Below, piece after piece: positions 53,071-62,257 of a stretch of 64,000 bases of DNA. Both the position numbers and the translations under genes were made by a program. The DNA is taken from assembly GCA_031402435.1 (NCBI GenBank), contig JANNSJ010000008.1, positions 1 through 64,000 of the forward strand, written 5' to 3'. The stretch comes from UBA11986 sp031402435 (lineage in GTDB: Bacteria > Bacteroidota > Ignavibacteria > UBA10030 > UBA6906). Under the pieces are notes generated by a model. It ran no database searches. It worked only from the letters and a program-made list of their open reading frames with translations, and was not told where the DNA came from. The number at the start of each line of letters is the position of its first letter. Position 1 is the stretch's first letter.

Positions 53071-53742
53071 CTACACTACAAACTCTGGGTATTTCTCTTT
53101 CGCCTCATCCGTCATGATCGCCTCGAGAAGCAGGGAGTTCGTCAGGCGGAGAGTCGCTTCTAGATCGAGGCCCATTTTTTCTTTCCAGTAATTGTCTTCA
53201 CGGTCCATTTGTCTCATGAGACTGTTGGAGTTGGACCAGAGCATCACAGCAACCTGCATCGGGTTGAGGTTCTTCTGGATGACACCTTCATCCATTCCGC
53301 GCTGAATGGTCTCCACAAGCAGGGTCCAGATCCGACCATTGTTCGTCGAACAAAGTCCCATCATTTCCTCGGAGACCTGTCTGTGTATTTGGGGGTTCTC
53401 GAAGAAGTGGAACATCCGGAAGTAGTTTCGGCGCTGCTTGAAGAATTGATAATAGGCATCTCCGACATTGGAGATCAGCTTCATCGTTGGTTCACCAGTG
53501 GAGACGACTTCATGGAACATCTCATAGAGTATGTCTGACCCTCTCATAAGAACCGCAAGGTACAGGTCCTCCTTGCTTTTGTAGTAGAGGTAGAGTGTGC
53601 TCTTTCCTAGCTCTGCTTTTTCGGCAATCTCATCCATAGTTGCGATTTGAAGGCCCTTCTCAAAAAAGACCTTCTCCGCAGCACTGATTATCTCCTCGCG
53701 TCTCTCTTCTTTTTCTCGCTCTTTTCGCTCATTTATGCCCAT
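53071..53742 (-). CDS. TetR/AcrR family transcriptional regulator of the efflux operon
   Basis: A 223-residue repressor-type protein. The N-terminal helix-turn-helix reads TMDEIAEKAELGKSTLYLYY, preceded by a highly charged Lys/Glu helix (NERKEREKEERREEII). The C-terminal ligand domain is not assignable to a ligand. The gene heads the efflux operon, and a TGACT-N3-AGTCA palindrome lies between its promoter and its start, so autoregulation of the whole operon is expected. GGAG precedes the ATG. Confidence 0.93.
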   Translation of the reverse strand: MGINERKEREKEERREEIISAAEKVFFEKGLQIATMDEIAEKAELGKSTLYLYYKSKEDLYLAVLMRGSDILYEMFHEVVSTGEPTMKLISNVGDAYYQFFKQRRNYFRMFHFFENPQIHRQVSEEMMGLCSTNNGRIWTLLVETIQRGMDEGVIQKNLNPMQVAVMLWSNSNSLMRQMDREDNYWKEKMGLDLEATLRLTNSLLLEAIMTDEAKEKYPEFVV

Positions 53743-53762
53743 TTGAACTCCAATTCGATTGA

Positions 53763-53775
53763 TGACTATCAGTCA
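53763..53775. promoter_or_regulatory. Candidate TetR operator
   Basis: TGACTATCAGTCA, a 5-3-5 inverted repeat, starts about 13 bases downstream of the -10 box and 21 bases before the tetR start codon. Repressor bound here would block transcription initiation or early elongation. Confidence 0.65.
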
Positions 53776-53788
53776 TTAAATGAGCGGT

Positions 53789-53817
53789 AATATACTTTAA
53801 CCAAGAGTCGTTGTCAA
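53789..53817 (-). promoter_or_regulatory. Promoter of the tetR-tolC-adaptor-RND operon
   Basis: Read leftward: TTGACA (53817-53812), 17 bases, TATATT (53794-53789). This is close to a consensus sigma-70 promoter and lies correctly for the tetR gene. Confidence 0.75.
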
Positions 53818-53853
53818 GTCTTATTTTCATAAACTATATAAATGATTATTTGC

Positions 53854-53866
53854 TGACTAACAGTCG
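53854..53866. promoter_or_regulatory. Second, weaker TetR-type half-palindrome
   Basis: TGACTAACAGTCG matches the operator at 53763-53775 in nine of ten arm positions and lies about 91 bases from it, upstream of the -35 box. It could be an auxiliary site. The rest of the 365-bp gap holds a weak AAGCCCTT/AAGGGCTT stem (54015-54048) and no gene. Confidence 0.45.
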
Positions 53867-54107
53867 GTGATACGGGGCTGAATATGATAGGTTTCAGTCA
53901 TGTGAATATTTTCGCGTGGTGATCAGCCAGCAGCTCAATGTCGAAGGCACGTAGTAGTGACCTAACGAAGGCGAAATAGCGGCAAGGACAAGGGCTTGGA
54001 ATCGGTGAAAAGAAAAGCCCTTCTGCGCTTAGTTAGGCAAAAGGGCTTGAAACTGTTCAACGTTCGAGTGCTACTTCCAAGCACCGAAAAGGCTAGAATG
54101 TTTCCGC

Positions 54108-54560
54108 TTATCTCTTCTTCAGTGCGGCTTTGCCCTTCGAGCGCTTCTTAGCCGTTGGTTTTTTCTTTGAAGTTTTTTTTGCCTTCTTTGCTTTCTTCTT
54201 TGGAGCAACGGGTTGAGCTTTTACAATTCCGATCCTGTTCCCATCGGGGTCAGTGAACAGAGCATACGTTACCATTCCCGGAATTTCTGTAACAGGGAGA
54301 TTCACAGTGGCGCCCATGCTTACTGCAAGGTCCAACGTGCCCTGCGGGTCGGGAACTTCAGCATAAATTGTCACGTGTGTCAAGCCGCCCGGACCGGGGC
54401 TGCTGATGCCGCCTCCAATGCCTCTACCCTGCGGTTGAATCATGCCATAGTTCATCGGGTTGTTGGAATTGATTTCCCAGCCGAGCAGTTTCGAGTAGAA
54501 CTCTTTCATCTGGTCGCCATTACGGGAGAGTATTTCAAAGTGAGTTACTGCTGCACCCAT
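54108..54560 (-). CDS. VOC (glyoxalase-like) protein with lysine-rich C-terminal tail
   Basis: A 150-residue protein. Residues 1-113 form a vicinal-oxygen-chelate domain (VTHFEILSRNGDQMKEFYSKLLGW, THVTIYAEVPDP, FTDPDGNRIGIV). Similar proteins are annotated as glyoxalase or bleomycin-resistance-like without known substrate. Residues about 118-150 are a histone-H1-like tail of Lys, Ala, Pro and Ser (PKKKAKKAKKTSKKKP..). The tail suggests binding to nucleic acid or another polyanion. AAAGG precedes the ATG. Confidence 0.87.
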   Translation of the reverse strand: MGAAVTHFEILSRNGDQMKEFYSKLLGWEINSNNPMNYGMIQPQGRGIGGGISSPGPGGLTHVTIYAEVPDPQGTLDLAVSMGATVNLPVTEIPGMVTYALFTDPDGNRIGIVKAQPVAPKKKAKKAKKTSKKKPTAKKRSKGKAALKKR

Positions 54561-54709
54561 ACGAACTACCTTTCATTAATTGATGATAGATTGATGTCGG
54601 TGAACGCCGCCGTTTCCTGAAATAAGGAAGTTGCGTGATGAAACAGAGGACAAACCGGAAAGAAGATAGTAAATTTCACAAACAATCAAAATGGCGTTGG
54701 GATGAACCG

Positions 54710-55312
54710 TCAGGCAACTCCTATCTTCTTCTCCAATGCCTGCTTTACTTCCTGCCATTCGTGGTCCAGAATGCTATAGTAAACCGAATCGCGTACGCGT
54801 CCCGATACAGTAATCTGGTGTCTTCTCAGAACCCCTTCTTCCTTCGCACCAATTCTTTGCAAAGCACTCCTGGACTTCTCATTGATCACGTCCGTCTTAA
54901 ACTCCACGCGGAAACACCCCAAAACCTCAAATGCATGTCTGAGCATCAAGTACTTCGCCTCGGTATTCACGTACGTGCGTTGAAATTCCTTACCCAGCCA
55001 CGTCCAACCGATTTCTACACGCCTGTTGTTCTTATCGATGTTGCCAAATCGCGTGCTGCCGGCAATTCTTCCACTCTTCTTGTCCACCGTCGCAAACGCA
55101 AGGGCAGTACCCTCCTTCTGCAATCGCAACGCCGTCTCAACGTACTGCCTCATCTCATCCTCGTTGCGAATCAGAGTCATTGTGATTTTCCAAAGCTCAT
55201 CATCCAGACCAATTTTGCACAACCCGGTCACATGAGCCAACGAGAGGGGCTCAAGACGGACATTGAGTCCATCCAAAGTAATGGGAAGGATCGTCATTGG
55301 AGAGTAGTTCAT
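54710..55312 (-). CDS. GNAT family N-acetyltransferase (RimJ/RimL-like)
   Basis: A 200-residue acetyltransferase. The N-terminal substrate strand LDGLNVRLEPLSLAHVTGL is followed by the RIAGSTRFGNIDKNNRRVEIGWTWLGKEFQRTYVN stretch holding the acetyl-CoA site, and by KTDVINEKSRSALQRIGAKEEGVLRRH. This layout is that of the RimJ/RimL and spermidine-type GNATs. It starts 4 bases after the stop of the amino-acid permease, so the two are co-transcribed. The start at 55312 has a poor ribosome-binding site; 55297 is an alternative. The substrate is unknown. Confidence 0.9.
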   Translation of the reverse strand: MNYSPMTILPITLDGLNVRLEPLSLAHVTGLCKIGLDDELWKITMTLIRNEDEMRQYVETALRLQKEGTALAFATVDKKSGRIAGSTRFGNIDKNNRRVEIGWTWLGKEFQRTYVNTEAKYLMLRHAFEVLGCFRVEFKTDVINEKSRSALQRIGAKEEGVLRRHQITVSGRVRDSVYYSILDHEWQEVKQALEKKIGVA

Positions 55313-55316
55313 CCGA

Positions 55317-56726
55317 TCAGCTTGGTTTCATTTGCTTTATCTGCTTCTGCCAGTAGTAGTAAAATGGCAACGCAGTCAACAGCAGCAACAGTCCGACCAT
55401 CGAATCTGCAGTTTGCTCAATAATGGTATTGATGACAAACCATGTCGCCACCACGACAAAAAGAATTGGAACAATCGGATATCCGGGCACACGGTATTCA
55501 GGCTTTAGGTCCGGCATCTTCTTCCTCATGAGAAAAATCCCGGCAGCGCCAAGCGCATAGAATATCCATCCCGCAAAGATCACATACGTAAAGATCTGGT
55601 CGTATGTTCCAGTAAGCGTAAGCAGACACGCCCAAACACATTGAAGAACGAGAGACTTGTTCGGGGTTCGGTATTTCGGATGGACATCGCCCATGCTCTT
55701 GAAGAAGAGCTTGTCCTTTGCCATAGCATAGAAAACGCGGGCTGTTGTCATGGACGTACCATTTACTGTGCCGAATGTTGAGATCATCACAGCAAGCGAG
55801 ATAATGACTCCGCCGTATCCGGCAAAAATTGTTTCCATCACGTCGGCAGCAACGAGGTTTGATTGTGCGATCTGCTCAATAGGCAGGACATACAGATATG
55901 CAAGATTCGTGGCAACGTAGATTGCGATGATGATGATCGTGCCAATCACCAGGGCGCGTGGAATATTGTGTTGAGGCTCCCGTACTTCACCTGCAAGATA
56001 GGTGAGACTGTTCCAGCCATCATACGACCAGAGCGTTGCAACCATTGCAGTTCCGAATGCCGCAAGCATATTCACTCCGGTCGGGTTCCCCCAGAGCGGG
56101 AAGAAATGTTCCGTACTTCCTTTCGCAACGGTGAACGCCAGAAGGATGATCGCAGCAATAGCGACAACCTTCAGCGTTGTGAAGACATTCATGAGTCTCC
56201 CACCAAAATGGACGCCGAAGTAATTCACCGCCGTCACCAGGACAATTGCGCCAATGGCAACGGCGGTAACACCAAAGTTGTTCAACGGAGCGATGCTCTC
56301 GAATAGCGGAAGTCGCCATGCTTCCAGCGCTGGGCTCAAGTGCGGCAACGGAATGATGCGATCAAAGTATCTCCCGAAAGCAACTGCAATGGCTGCAATC
56401 GATCCAGTTTGGTACACGATGAACGTTGTCCACCCATACAAGAACCCCGTGAAGTCTCCGTAGAGCACCCGGAAAAACACATACTGGCCACCGGCGTGAG
56501 GAATGCGGTTTGCAATTTCAGCGTTGGTGAGTGCGCCGGCAAGTGTAAGGAGCCCGGTAAATATCCAGACAAAGATCATTATCCCCGGAACCGGAACAGC
56601 CGAGGCAACGCTCTGAGGCGTTAGAAAAATTCCCGAACCAATCACCGACCCGATCACTACCATAATGGCAGAGGTAAGCCCGAGTCGGCGCGAGAGTCCG
56701 GTGTGCTCCTGTGAATTGTGTTCCAT
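55317..56726 (-). CDS. Amino-acid permease (APC superfamily)
   Basis: A 469-residue transporter with 12 predicted helices. The first helix carries the substrate-binding GSVIGSGIFLTPQSVA motif, and AGALTNAEIANRIPHAGGQYVFFRVLYG follows in helices 2-3. The pattern is closest to the LAT/cationic amino-acid branch. GGAG precedes the ATG. Co-transcription with the GNAT gene suggests a link to amino-acid or polyamine derivatives, but the substrate cannot be read from the sequence. Confidence 0.93.
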   Translation of the reverse strand: MEHNSQEHTGLSRRLGLTSAIMVVIGSVIGSGIFLTPQSVASAVPVPGIMIFVWIFTGLLTLAGALTNAEIANRIPHAGGQYVFFRVLYGDFTGFLYGWTTFIVYQTGSIAAIAVAFGRYFDRIIPLPHLSPALEAWRLPLFESIAPLNNFGVTAVAIGAIVLVTAVNYFGVHFGGRLMNVFTTLKVVAIAAIILLAFTVAKGSTEHFFPLWGNPTGVNMLAAFGTAMVATLWSYDGWNSLTYLAGEVREPQHNIPRALVIGTIIIIAIYVATNLAYLYVLPIEQIAQSNLVAADVMETIFAGYGGVIISLAVMISTFGTVNGTSMTTARVFYAMAKDKLFFKSMGDVHPKYRTPNKSLVLQCVWACLLTLTGTYDQIFTYVIFAGWIFYALGAAGIFLMRKKMPDLKPEYRVPGYPIVPILFVVVATWFVINTIIEQTADSMVGLLLLLTALPFYYYWQKQIKQMKPS

Positions 56727-56948
56727 ATCTACTCCGTTTGGAGGCTTTCGTTCAGTGTATTATACGTGAAGATGCAATGCTGCCAATGATTGGTTACGAC
56801 GATACACAAAGGGAAATGGAAAGGCAAGTGAGAAAGTTGGGATTCAGAAGAGTCTTTGGAGTTTATAGAGTTGGATGAGTTGTTGGATTGAATACTTGTT
56901 TCATATTCGATTCACAGGGACCGGCTAATTCAGAAATCTCAGGGTGCA

Positions 56949-59021
56949 CTACTCTCCCTGAAAGATGATTTGTCCCTGTTGACTGCACCGGACCCAATAG
57001 CCTTTCATTGGCAATAGGGTTGTAGCTGACGCATAGCCATTATCGAATCCAAAGAATGAAGAAACGATAATGCCGGGAGGAATGGATGCAACAGAAGCGA
57101 GAGTGACAGGATAAGAAATCGAACCAACAAGATTCCACCCGGCATTCACTTCGATGGTATCGGATGAAATCGGTTGCCCTAAAATTGAAACGGGCTGTGA
57201 AGAACCAAGTTTCAACCAATATCCCGATCCGGAGATGAGAGTATCGCTCTGAGTGTACCCGTTCTGGTATGCAAATGCGGCAGAAAGGGCATTCGGGAAC
57301 AACGATGTCACCGATGGATTCACTGCGGTTACTGGAACTGAAACAATATTCCAGCCTGTATTCATCTGGCTTGTTACCGTCAACTCTGCAGCAATCTGGA
57401 ACTGCCAGACCGTCGAGAACGATCCCCATGTTGCACCGTTCTTTGCGCGCACACGCCAATAGTGCGTCGCTACTGTATCAAGCCCTGACACCGCGTCCGT
57501 TGTATCATTTAACGTTGAATCAGACGCTAGCACTGTCGCAAAGGATGAATTTGCGGAGACCTCAATATGATACGCTATAGCACCTGGCGATGATCGCCAT
57601 ACAAACTGCACAGGAGAAGGAATCCCATGCGCCTGGTCCGGCGGTGATTGAAGCTGAACTTGTGCAAAACCGGAATTCGTTGTACCGGTCAAAGGGATAT
57701 TCACCGTTCCTTCATCAGGGTCGCTGCTTTGAATGACGAGTGTATTGTTGAACGTCAGGTTCGCCTGTGTCGGTGTAAACCGGAGACGAACCTGCCTGAA
57801 CGAATCGACCGGAACACTGGCTGGCGCGTCAATAATCCGGAAATTCGACGAAGGCGATTGTAATATCAGGCCTGTAACATTGAGCGATGCCCTGCCGTTA
57901 TTGATGATGATCAGTTTCCATTCAACGGAATCGCTTGCGGCAATCGTACCGAAATTGATTGACGTGGCGGATGTCGTGATATCCGGAAAGAGTGTGGGTG
58001 CAGACGTGGTATAGAAATACGCAATGCGATCGACAAATTCAGGATGGTCGATGAGAGGGTTTTTCTTTCCCTGATATGATGCAACACGCGTATTGCGCTG
58101 ATTTTCCTTTGCGCTCACAGGATCGAATTTGTGCCACACACGCAGGTCGTTCTCCTGGGTGGCGTCCATGTAATTGCCGAGATTCCCATAGCGGACCATA
58201 AAATAAAACAGTGCCCGCGCAACATCTCCCTTGTGTACATCCCGTGGCTCAAACGCCAAGGCGCCATTTGCCCTCTGTCCTAATTTCGAGCCAGCAACGT
58301 TGTAGGTAATGTTAGAAACAACCGGCCCAAAAGGATAATTGGCACGGTTGCTATTCGGTACCGCATCAGTGGGAAACAGATGATTCAAATCTGACACCAT
58401 TGGTTCGTCAGCAAAAAAACTTTGCGGCCATGTATGCTCGGTATTGAAATTCTGATTCTGGGCCTCGGTTCTCGTCACAGCGCGAATTCTTCTGGCGATG
58501 TAGACGCACTCAATCGTGTCTGTGAGGTTGACATCGTCAATGGTCTCGAACATTCTGTCGCGGGCCGTGTTGTAGCCGAGCGATGTGTGGTTGATGACAA
58601 GATTCGTAAGGGCAGTCTTCAGTGCGTTGTCCCACAATCCCTGTGTGGAATTGTACGAGGCATCGGGGTAACGCCCTATGCCGCTGAGCCGAAGCGGCGT
58701 GCCTCCACCGACACCAACCACCACCAATATATCCTTCCACGTAACATTCTGGTTGGTTTTGAAATAGACATATACACGAACGCTGTCATTTGCCTGCACA
58801 GTGAACAGTGTATCTTTCACGCGGAACTCAGGTCTCGTAGTGTTGATGTCGGTAACGACAAAAGGCGTCGGGCCTGCGTTCCGAACCCAGAACGCAAGGC
58901 TGTCATTCGTATTAACAAGTACAGTGTCAAATATGACGGGTGAGGAGAGAGTAATCGTTTGGGCACGCAGGGGTACGGCATAAATCAGCACTACAAACAA
59001 CACACGAAGACAACGATCCAT
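56949..59021 (-). CDS. Secreted endonuclease I with HYDIN-like, FN3-like and GWN-module domains
   Basis: A 690-residue exported nuclease. A signal peptide (1-20) is followed by an ASPM/HYDIN-like domain (21-115). The endonuclease I domain (about 120-340) has the catalytic block NTEHTWPQSFF (H196) and SDLNHLFPTD, with NSNRANYPFG after it. A second HYDIN-like domain (about 345-455), an FN3-like domain (456-545) and a two-lobed GWN module (553-690) follow. It should cut extracellular DNA. Unlike the other secreted proteins here it has no T9SS sorting domain, and none is found in other frames downstream. Confidence 0.93.
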   Translation of the reverse strand: MDRCLRVLFVVLIYAVPLRAQTITLSSPVIFDTVLVNTNDSLAFWVRNAGPTPFVVTDINTTRPEFRVKDTLFTVQANDSVRVYVYFKTNQNVTWKDILVVVGVGGGTPLRLSGIGRYPDASYNSTQGLWDNALKTALTNLVINHTSLGYNTARDRMFETIDDVNLTDTIECVYIARRIRAVTRTEAQNQNFNTEHTWPQSFFADEPMVSDLNHLFPTDAVPNSNRANYPFGPVVSNITYNVAGSKLGQRANGALAFEPRDVHKGDVARALFYFMVRYGNLGNYMDATQENDLRVWHKFDPVSAKENQRNTRVASYQGKKNPLIDHPEFVDRIAYFYTTSAPTLFPDITTSATSINFGTIAASDSVEWKLIIINNGRASLNVTGLILQSPSSNFRIIDAPASVPVDSFRQVRLRFTPTQANLTFNNTLVIQSSDPDEGTVNIPLTGTTNSGFAQVQLQSPPDQAHGIPSPVQFVWRSSPGAIAYHIEVSANSSFATVLASDSTLNDTTDAVSGLDTVATHYWRVRAKNGATWGSFSTVWQFQIAAELTVTSQMNTGWNIVSVPVTAVNPSVTSLFPNALSAAFAYQNGYTQSDTLISGSGYWLKLGSSQPVSILGQPISSDTIEVNAGWNLVGSISYPVTLASVASIPPGIIVSSFFGFDNGYASATTLLPMKGYWVRCSQQGQIIFQGE

Positions 59022-59389
59022 ACTATCCTTTTCTGGGGAAGCATCTGTAGGCCATGGTAAACCTTCTGGAGAGTTGCAAAAAAGCAGAAGGTAAGCCTAT
59101 TGTTTGTCAAAAATGGGAACAAAAGAGCCTGAATGTCGTCCAAAAAGCAAAGAACATCTCTTCTGTTCCACTTCATCATATCGAATTTCCATCAAATCTG
59201 CAATGGCAGCGTCTCGTCCACAAACAATGACAATGTCTGTCTGTGTTTGATGAACAACCCCTTCTGACATGATCTTTCCTGTTCGCCCCTGCTCTTGTCA
59301 AGAGTATCGGTTGCTTCGAAACAACTCCAACCCTGATCCGTACCTGCTGAGAGTTTCTTCACATAATGACCACAGACGAGGAGTAAGCA
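59022..59389. other. Intergenic region between divergent genes, no gene recognised
   Basis: It holds the leaders of the endonuclease gene (leftward) and the MBL gene (rightward). An ACCTTCTG/CAGAAGGT stem near 59060 has a long loop and no U-tract. No other structure was seen. Confidence 0.45.
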
Positions 59390-60496
59390 ATGAGCGCTTT
59401 ACCGATGCGGAGTTTGTATATCATTGTTATGACGATGGGAGCGGCTTCTCTTGTCGATGCGGAAGAACTTCAATTGAAGGAGTATGACGTCCTCAAACTC
59501 GCAGACGGTGTATATGGCTTCGTTTGGAAAGAACCGCATCAGGATCCGATTGAAGGAAATGCTCTTTTCGTCATCAATGATCGGGATGTGTTGGTTGTCG
59601 ACACTGGGCTGTTGCCCTCAACAGCGCGACGCATGGCAGGAGAGTTGAAGAAGTTGACCACAAAGCCGGTTCGCTATGTTGTCAACACGCATTGGCACGA
59701 TGACCACACAAATGGTAACGAAGTGTACCGTGATCTGTGGCCGGGTGTCGAGTTCATCGCTCACCCTGACACCCGCACCGACCTCTTCGAACTGACATAC
59801 AAGACGCGTGCAAAGGATGTTGCAAACATAGTGGAAGACGCCACAAAGTTCGAACGATGGGTTACCGAAGGAAAAGACGATGAGGGGAAAACGATCGATG
59901 ATCGACGGAGGAAATACTTCAGAGAGACCGCTGCTTTATTTCGCGTAATCGCCCCGGAACTCGCGGCTGTGCGCGAAACGCCTCCTGACCTGTTGCTGAC
60001 CGATCAACTCGTTCTCCAACGCGGCAAGCGCACAATAGAAATCCGATGGCTGGGCAGAGGAAACACGCGCGGCGATGTCGTTGTGTTCCTGCCTGAGGAA
60101 CGAATTGTTGCCACGGGCGATCTCCTCGTTCATCCGATCCCGTTTGCTTATGGTTCATACTACGAAGAATGGATTGCCGCTCTGGGCAAGCTTGATTCGA
60201 TCAAAGCGGACATCCTTTTTCCGGGACATGGGCCTGTTCAGCACAACCGAACTTACTTGCACAATGTCCAGGGATTGCTCGTCTCATTGGTAAACGAAGT
60301 GAATGCTGCAGTCGCTGCTGGCGCGACTCTCGAAGAGACACAACGAAAGGTCACCCTTGCAGATTGGAAAGCAACTCTCGCCGGAGACGATCAGGTGAAG
60401 CAACGGTGGTTCGACGGCTCATTCGTCTCGCCGGCAGTTGAGCGGGCCTGGCGCCAGGCAAAAGGAGAAGCCGATCAGGCTGAAGGAATCAAATAA
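59390..60496 (+). CDS. MBL-fold metallo-hydrolase, secreted
   Basis: A 368-residue metallo-beta-lactamase-fold enzyme. The metal-binding motif is THWHDDH (H101, H103, D105, H106), with RGNTRGDVVVFLPE, VATGDLLVHP and LFPGHGPV supplying the other ligands. An N-terminal segment (residues about 8-24) looks like a signal peptide. GAGGAG precedes the ATG. The sequence is nearest to the broad group around class B3-like hydrolases; true beta-lactamase activity cannot be claimed. A hairpin follows the gene. Confidence 0.9.
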   Translation: MSALPMRSLYIIVMTMGAASLVDAEELQLKEYDVLKLADGVYGFVWKEPHQDPIEGNALFVINDRDVLVVDTGLLPSTARRMAGELKKLTTKPVRYVVNTHWHDDHTNGNEVYRDLWPGVEFIAHPDTRTDLFELTYKTRAKDVANIVEDATKFERWVTEGKDDEGKTIDDRRRKYFRETAALFRVIAPELAAVRETPPDLLLTDQLVLQRGKRTIEIRWLGRGNTRGDVVVFLPEERIVATGDLLVHPIPFAYGSYYEEWIAALGKLDSIKADILFPGHGPVQHNRTYLHNVQGLLVSLVNEVNAAVAAGATLEETQRKVTLADWKATLAGDDQVKQRWFDGSFVSPAVERAWRQAKGEADQAEGIK

Positions 60497-60508
60497 GCAC
60501 CAACAAGA

Positions 60509-60538
60509 AAGCCCATCCACCGTTACGTGAATGGGCTT
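60509..60538. terminator. Probable terminator between convergent genes
   Basis: AAGCCCAT and ATGGGCTT arms with a 14-base loop lie 12 bases after the MBL stop codon. There is no long U-tract on either strand. Position between convergent genes supports the call. Confidence 0.5.
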
Positions 60539-60615
60539 GAGTATATCTCAAATCAAAGTTCAGTTTTCTTCGCTCATCCCAGATATGAGGGCTCCTCAGA
60601 ATGACAAGGGTGGCG

Positions 60616-62160
60616 TCATTCCTTCGGTAACTGCACCGCGGTATAGCTGGTTACCCCATTAGGAAACTTCAGCCTGAGAAGAATTGAGTCGCCGGGTTTC
60701 CGTGAATCAATAACTTTTTTCAGGTCGCTTGGTGAACTAATATCCTTCCTGTCAGCTTCGAGGATGATCGAATTCTGTGCGATGTTCTGTTTGGCTGCTT
60801 CGCCGAAAGGTTTCACTTCCGCCACGACTGCTCCGCCATCAACTGATTGCGCTTTCTTCTCATCGGCAGTAAGCGGTCGGACACTCATCCCAAGACCATC
60901 GAACTTCGTCAACTTGGGAGTATCCTCATCTACATCCTCATCGGGATTCTTCTTGTCTGAAGCTTTCACAGTCGGGGTATCTTCCTCCCGTGCACGGAGT
61001 GCCACCTTCTTTTCAATGGTCTTTCCATCACGGAACACTTTGAGTGTCACAACGTCACCGGGATGTCGCGTAGCAACGTAGCTTTGAAGTTCGTTTGCTG
61101 CATTGACTTCCTTGCCGTCAACGGAAAGAATCACATCCTTCTCCTTCAATCCTGCAGACTCACCAGCTCCACCCTTGACAAGACTGGATACCAGAACACC
61201 TTGCGCCTTGGACAAGCCGAGAGCGCTCGCCATTGTTTGATCAATCCCGCCAATCTGAACGCCTATATACCCGCGGCGGACCTTGCCTTCCTTGATCAGA
61301 TCCATCACGACGGTCTTCAACAAATTCACAGGTACAGCGAACCCATAACCCTGATACCGTTGGTTCGTCGTTGCAATGGCGCTATTGATCCCAACCACTT
61401 CTCCATTCAGGTTTACCAATGCACCGCCGCTATTGCCGGGATTAATCGCTGCGTCGGTTTGAATGAAATCCTCAATGCCATAGTTGTCGGCAGTCCTGAT
61501 AACGCCGATATTCCCTCGACCAACTGCGCTGATGATACCGGCAGTGACCGTCGAGGTCAGGCCGAGAGGGTTCCCGATCGCAAGCACCCACTCGCCGACC
61601 TGTACGTTGTCGGAATTGCCGAGTGCTGCAACAGGCAGATTCTTTGCATCGATCTTGATAACGGCAAGGTCTGTTGTCGGATCCTTACCGATGAGCTTTG
61701 CTTTGTAACGAGTCTTGTCATTCAATCCCACTTCAATCCCGTCCTTATCGGCATCATCAACCACATGGTTGTTCGTGACAATATAGCCATCCGGTGTAAG
61801 GATGACGCCGGATCCCGCACCCTGTGATGGCTGTGGAGTTGGATTTCCACCATCGGGACCGAAGAAATGGAAAAAATCACGCGGCATGTTCCTGGTATCG
61901 CTCTCTTTGCCGGTCGTGGTCACCGTAATGAAAACAACCGACGGCGTAACTGCCTTTGCAACAGCAATGAACGCATTGCTGGCGGCCTTAATATCCTGGC
62001 CGACATTTGTCACCGGCGCCGGGCCACCAAGTTTGATGTCATCCGTGTTGCCGGCAAACCCTGAACCCACACCGCCGCTGAAGTTTGATACCAGCAACGC
62101 ACCAAAGATGATCCCGATGGTGATCAATGCCAACGATGCCATAACAGATCGCTTCGACAT
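60616..62160 (-). CDS. HtrA/DegP-like serine protease with two PDZ domains
   Basis: A 514-residue envelope quality-control protease. An N-terminal anchor or signal (SLALITIGIIFGALLVSNF) precedes the trypsin domain with triad H132 (TNNHVVDD), D164 (TDLAVIKI) and S244 (NPGNSGGAL). Two PDZ domains follow (about 295-390 and 425-514), joined by an acidic linker (NPDEDVDEDTPK). The frame is open to 62214, but the ATG at 62160 follows GGGAGG. It degrades or refolds misfolded periplasmic proteins. It is a single gene. Confidence 0.95.
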   Translation of the reverse strand: MSKRSVMASLALITIGIIFGALLVSNFSGGVGSGFAGNTDDIKLGGPAPVTNVGQDIKAASNAFIAVAKAVTPSVVFITVTTTGKESDTRNMPRDFFHFFGPDGGNPTPQPSQGAGSGVILTPDGYIVTNNHVVDDADKDGIEVGLNDKTRYKAKLIGKDPTTDLAVIKIDAKNLPVAALGNSDNVQVGEWVLAIGNPLGLTSTVTAGIISAVGRGNIGVIRTADNYGIEDFIQTDAAINPGNSGGALVNLNGEVVGINSAIATTNQRYQGYGFAVPVNLLKTVVMDLIKEGKVRRGYIGVQIGGIDQTMASALGLSKAQGVLVSSLVKGGAGESAGLKEKDVILSVDGKEVNAANELQSYVATRHPGDVVTLKVFRDGKTIEKKVALRAREEDTPTVKASDKKNPDEDVDEDTPKLTKFDGLGMSVRPLTADEKKAQSVDGGAVVAEVKPFGEAAKQNIAQNSIILEADRKDISSPSDLKKVIDSRKPGDSILLRLKFPNGVTSYTAVQLPKE

Positions 62161-62257
62161 ATTCGTGCTACCTCCCGAATTAATGTATTTGATGACCTGA
62201 ATACTCTTGATCATACGAACAGATCATGAACAACGGATTAACCTTCGATTACAAAAT

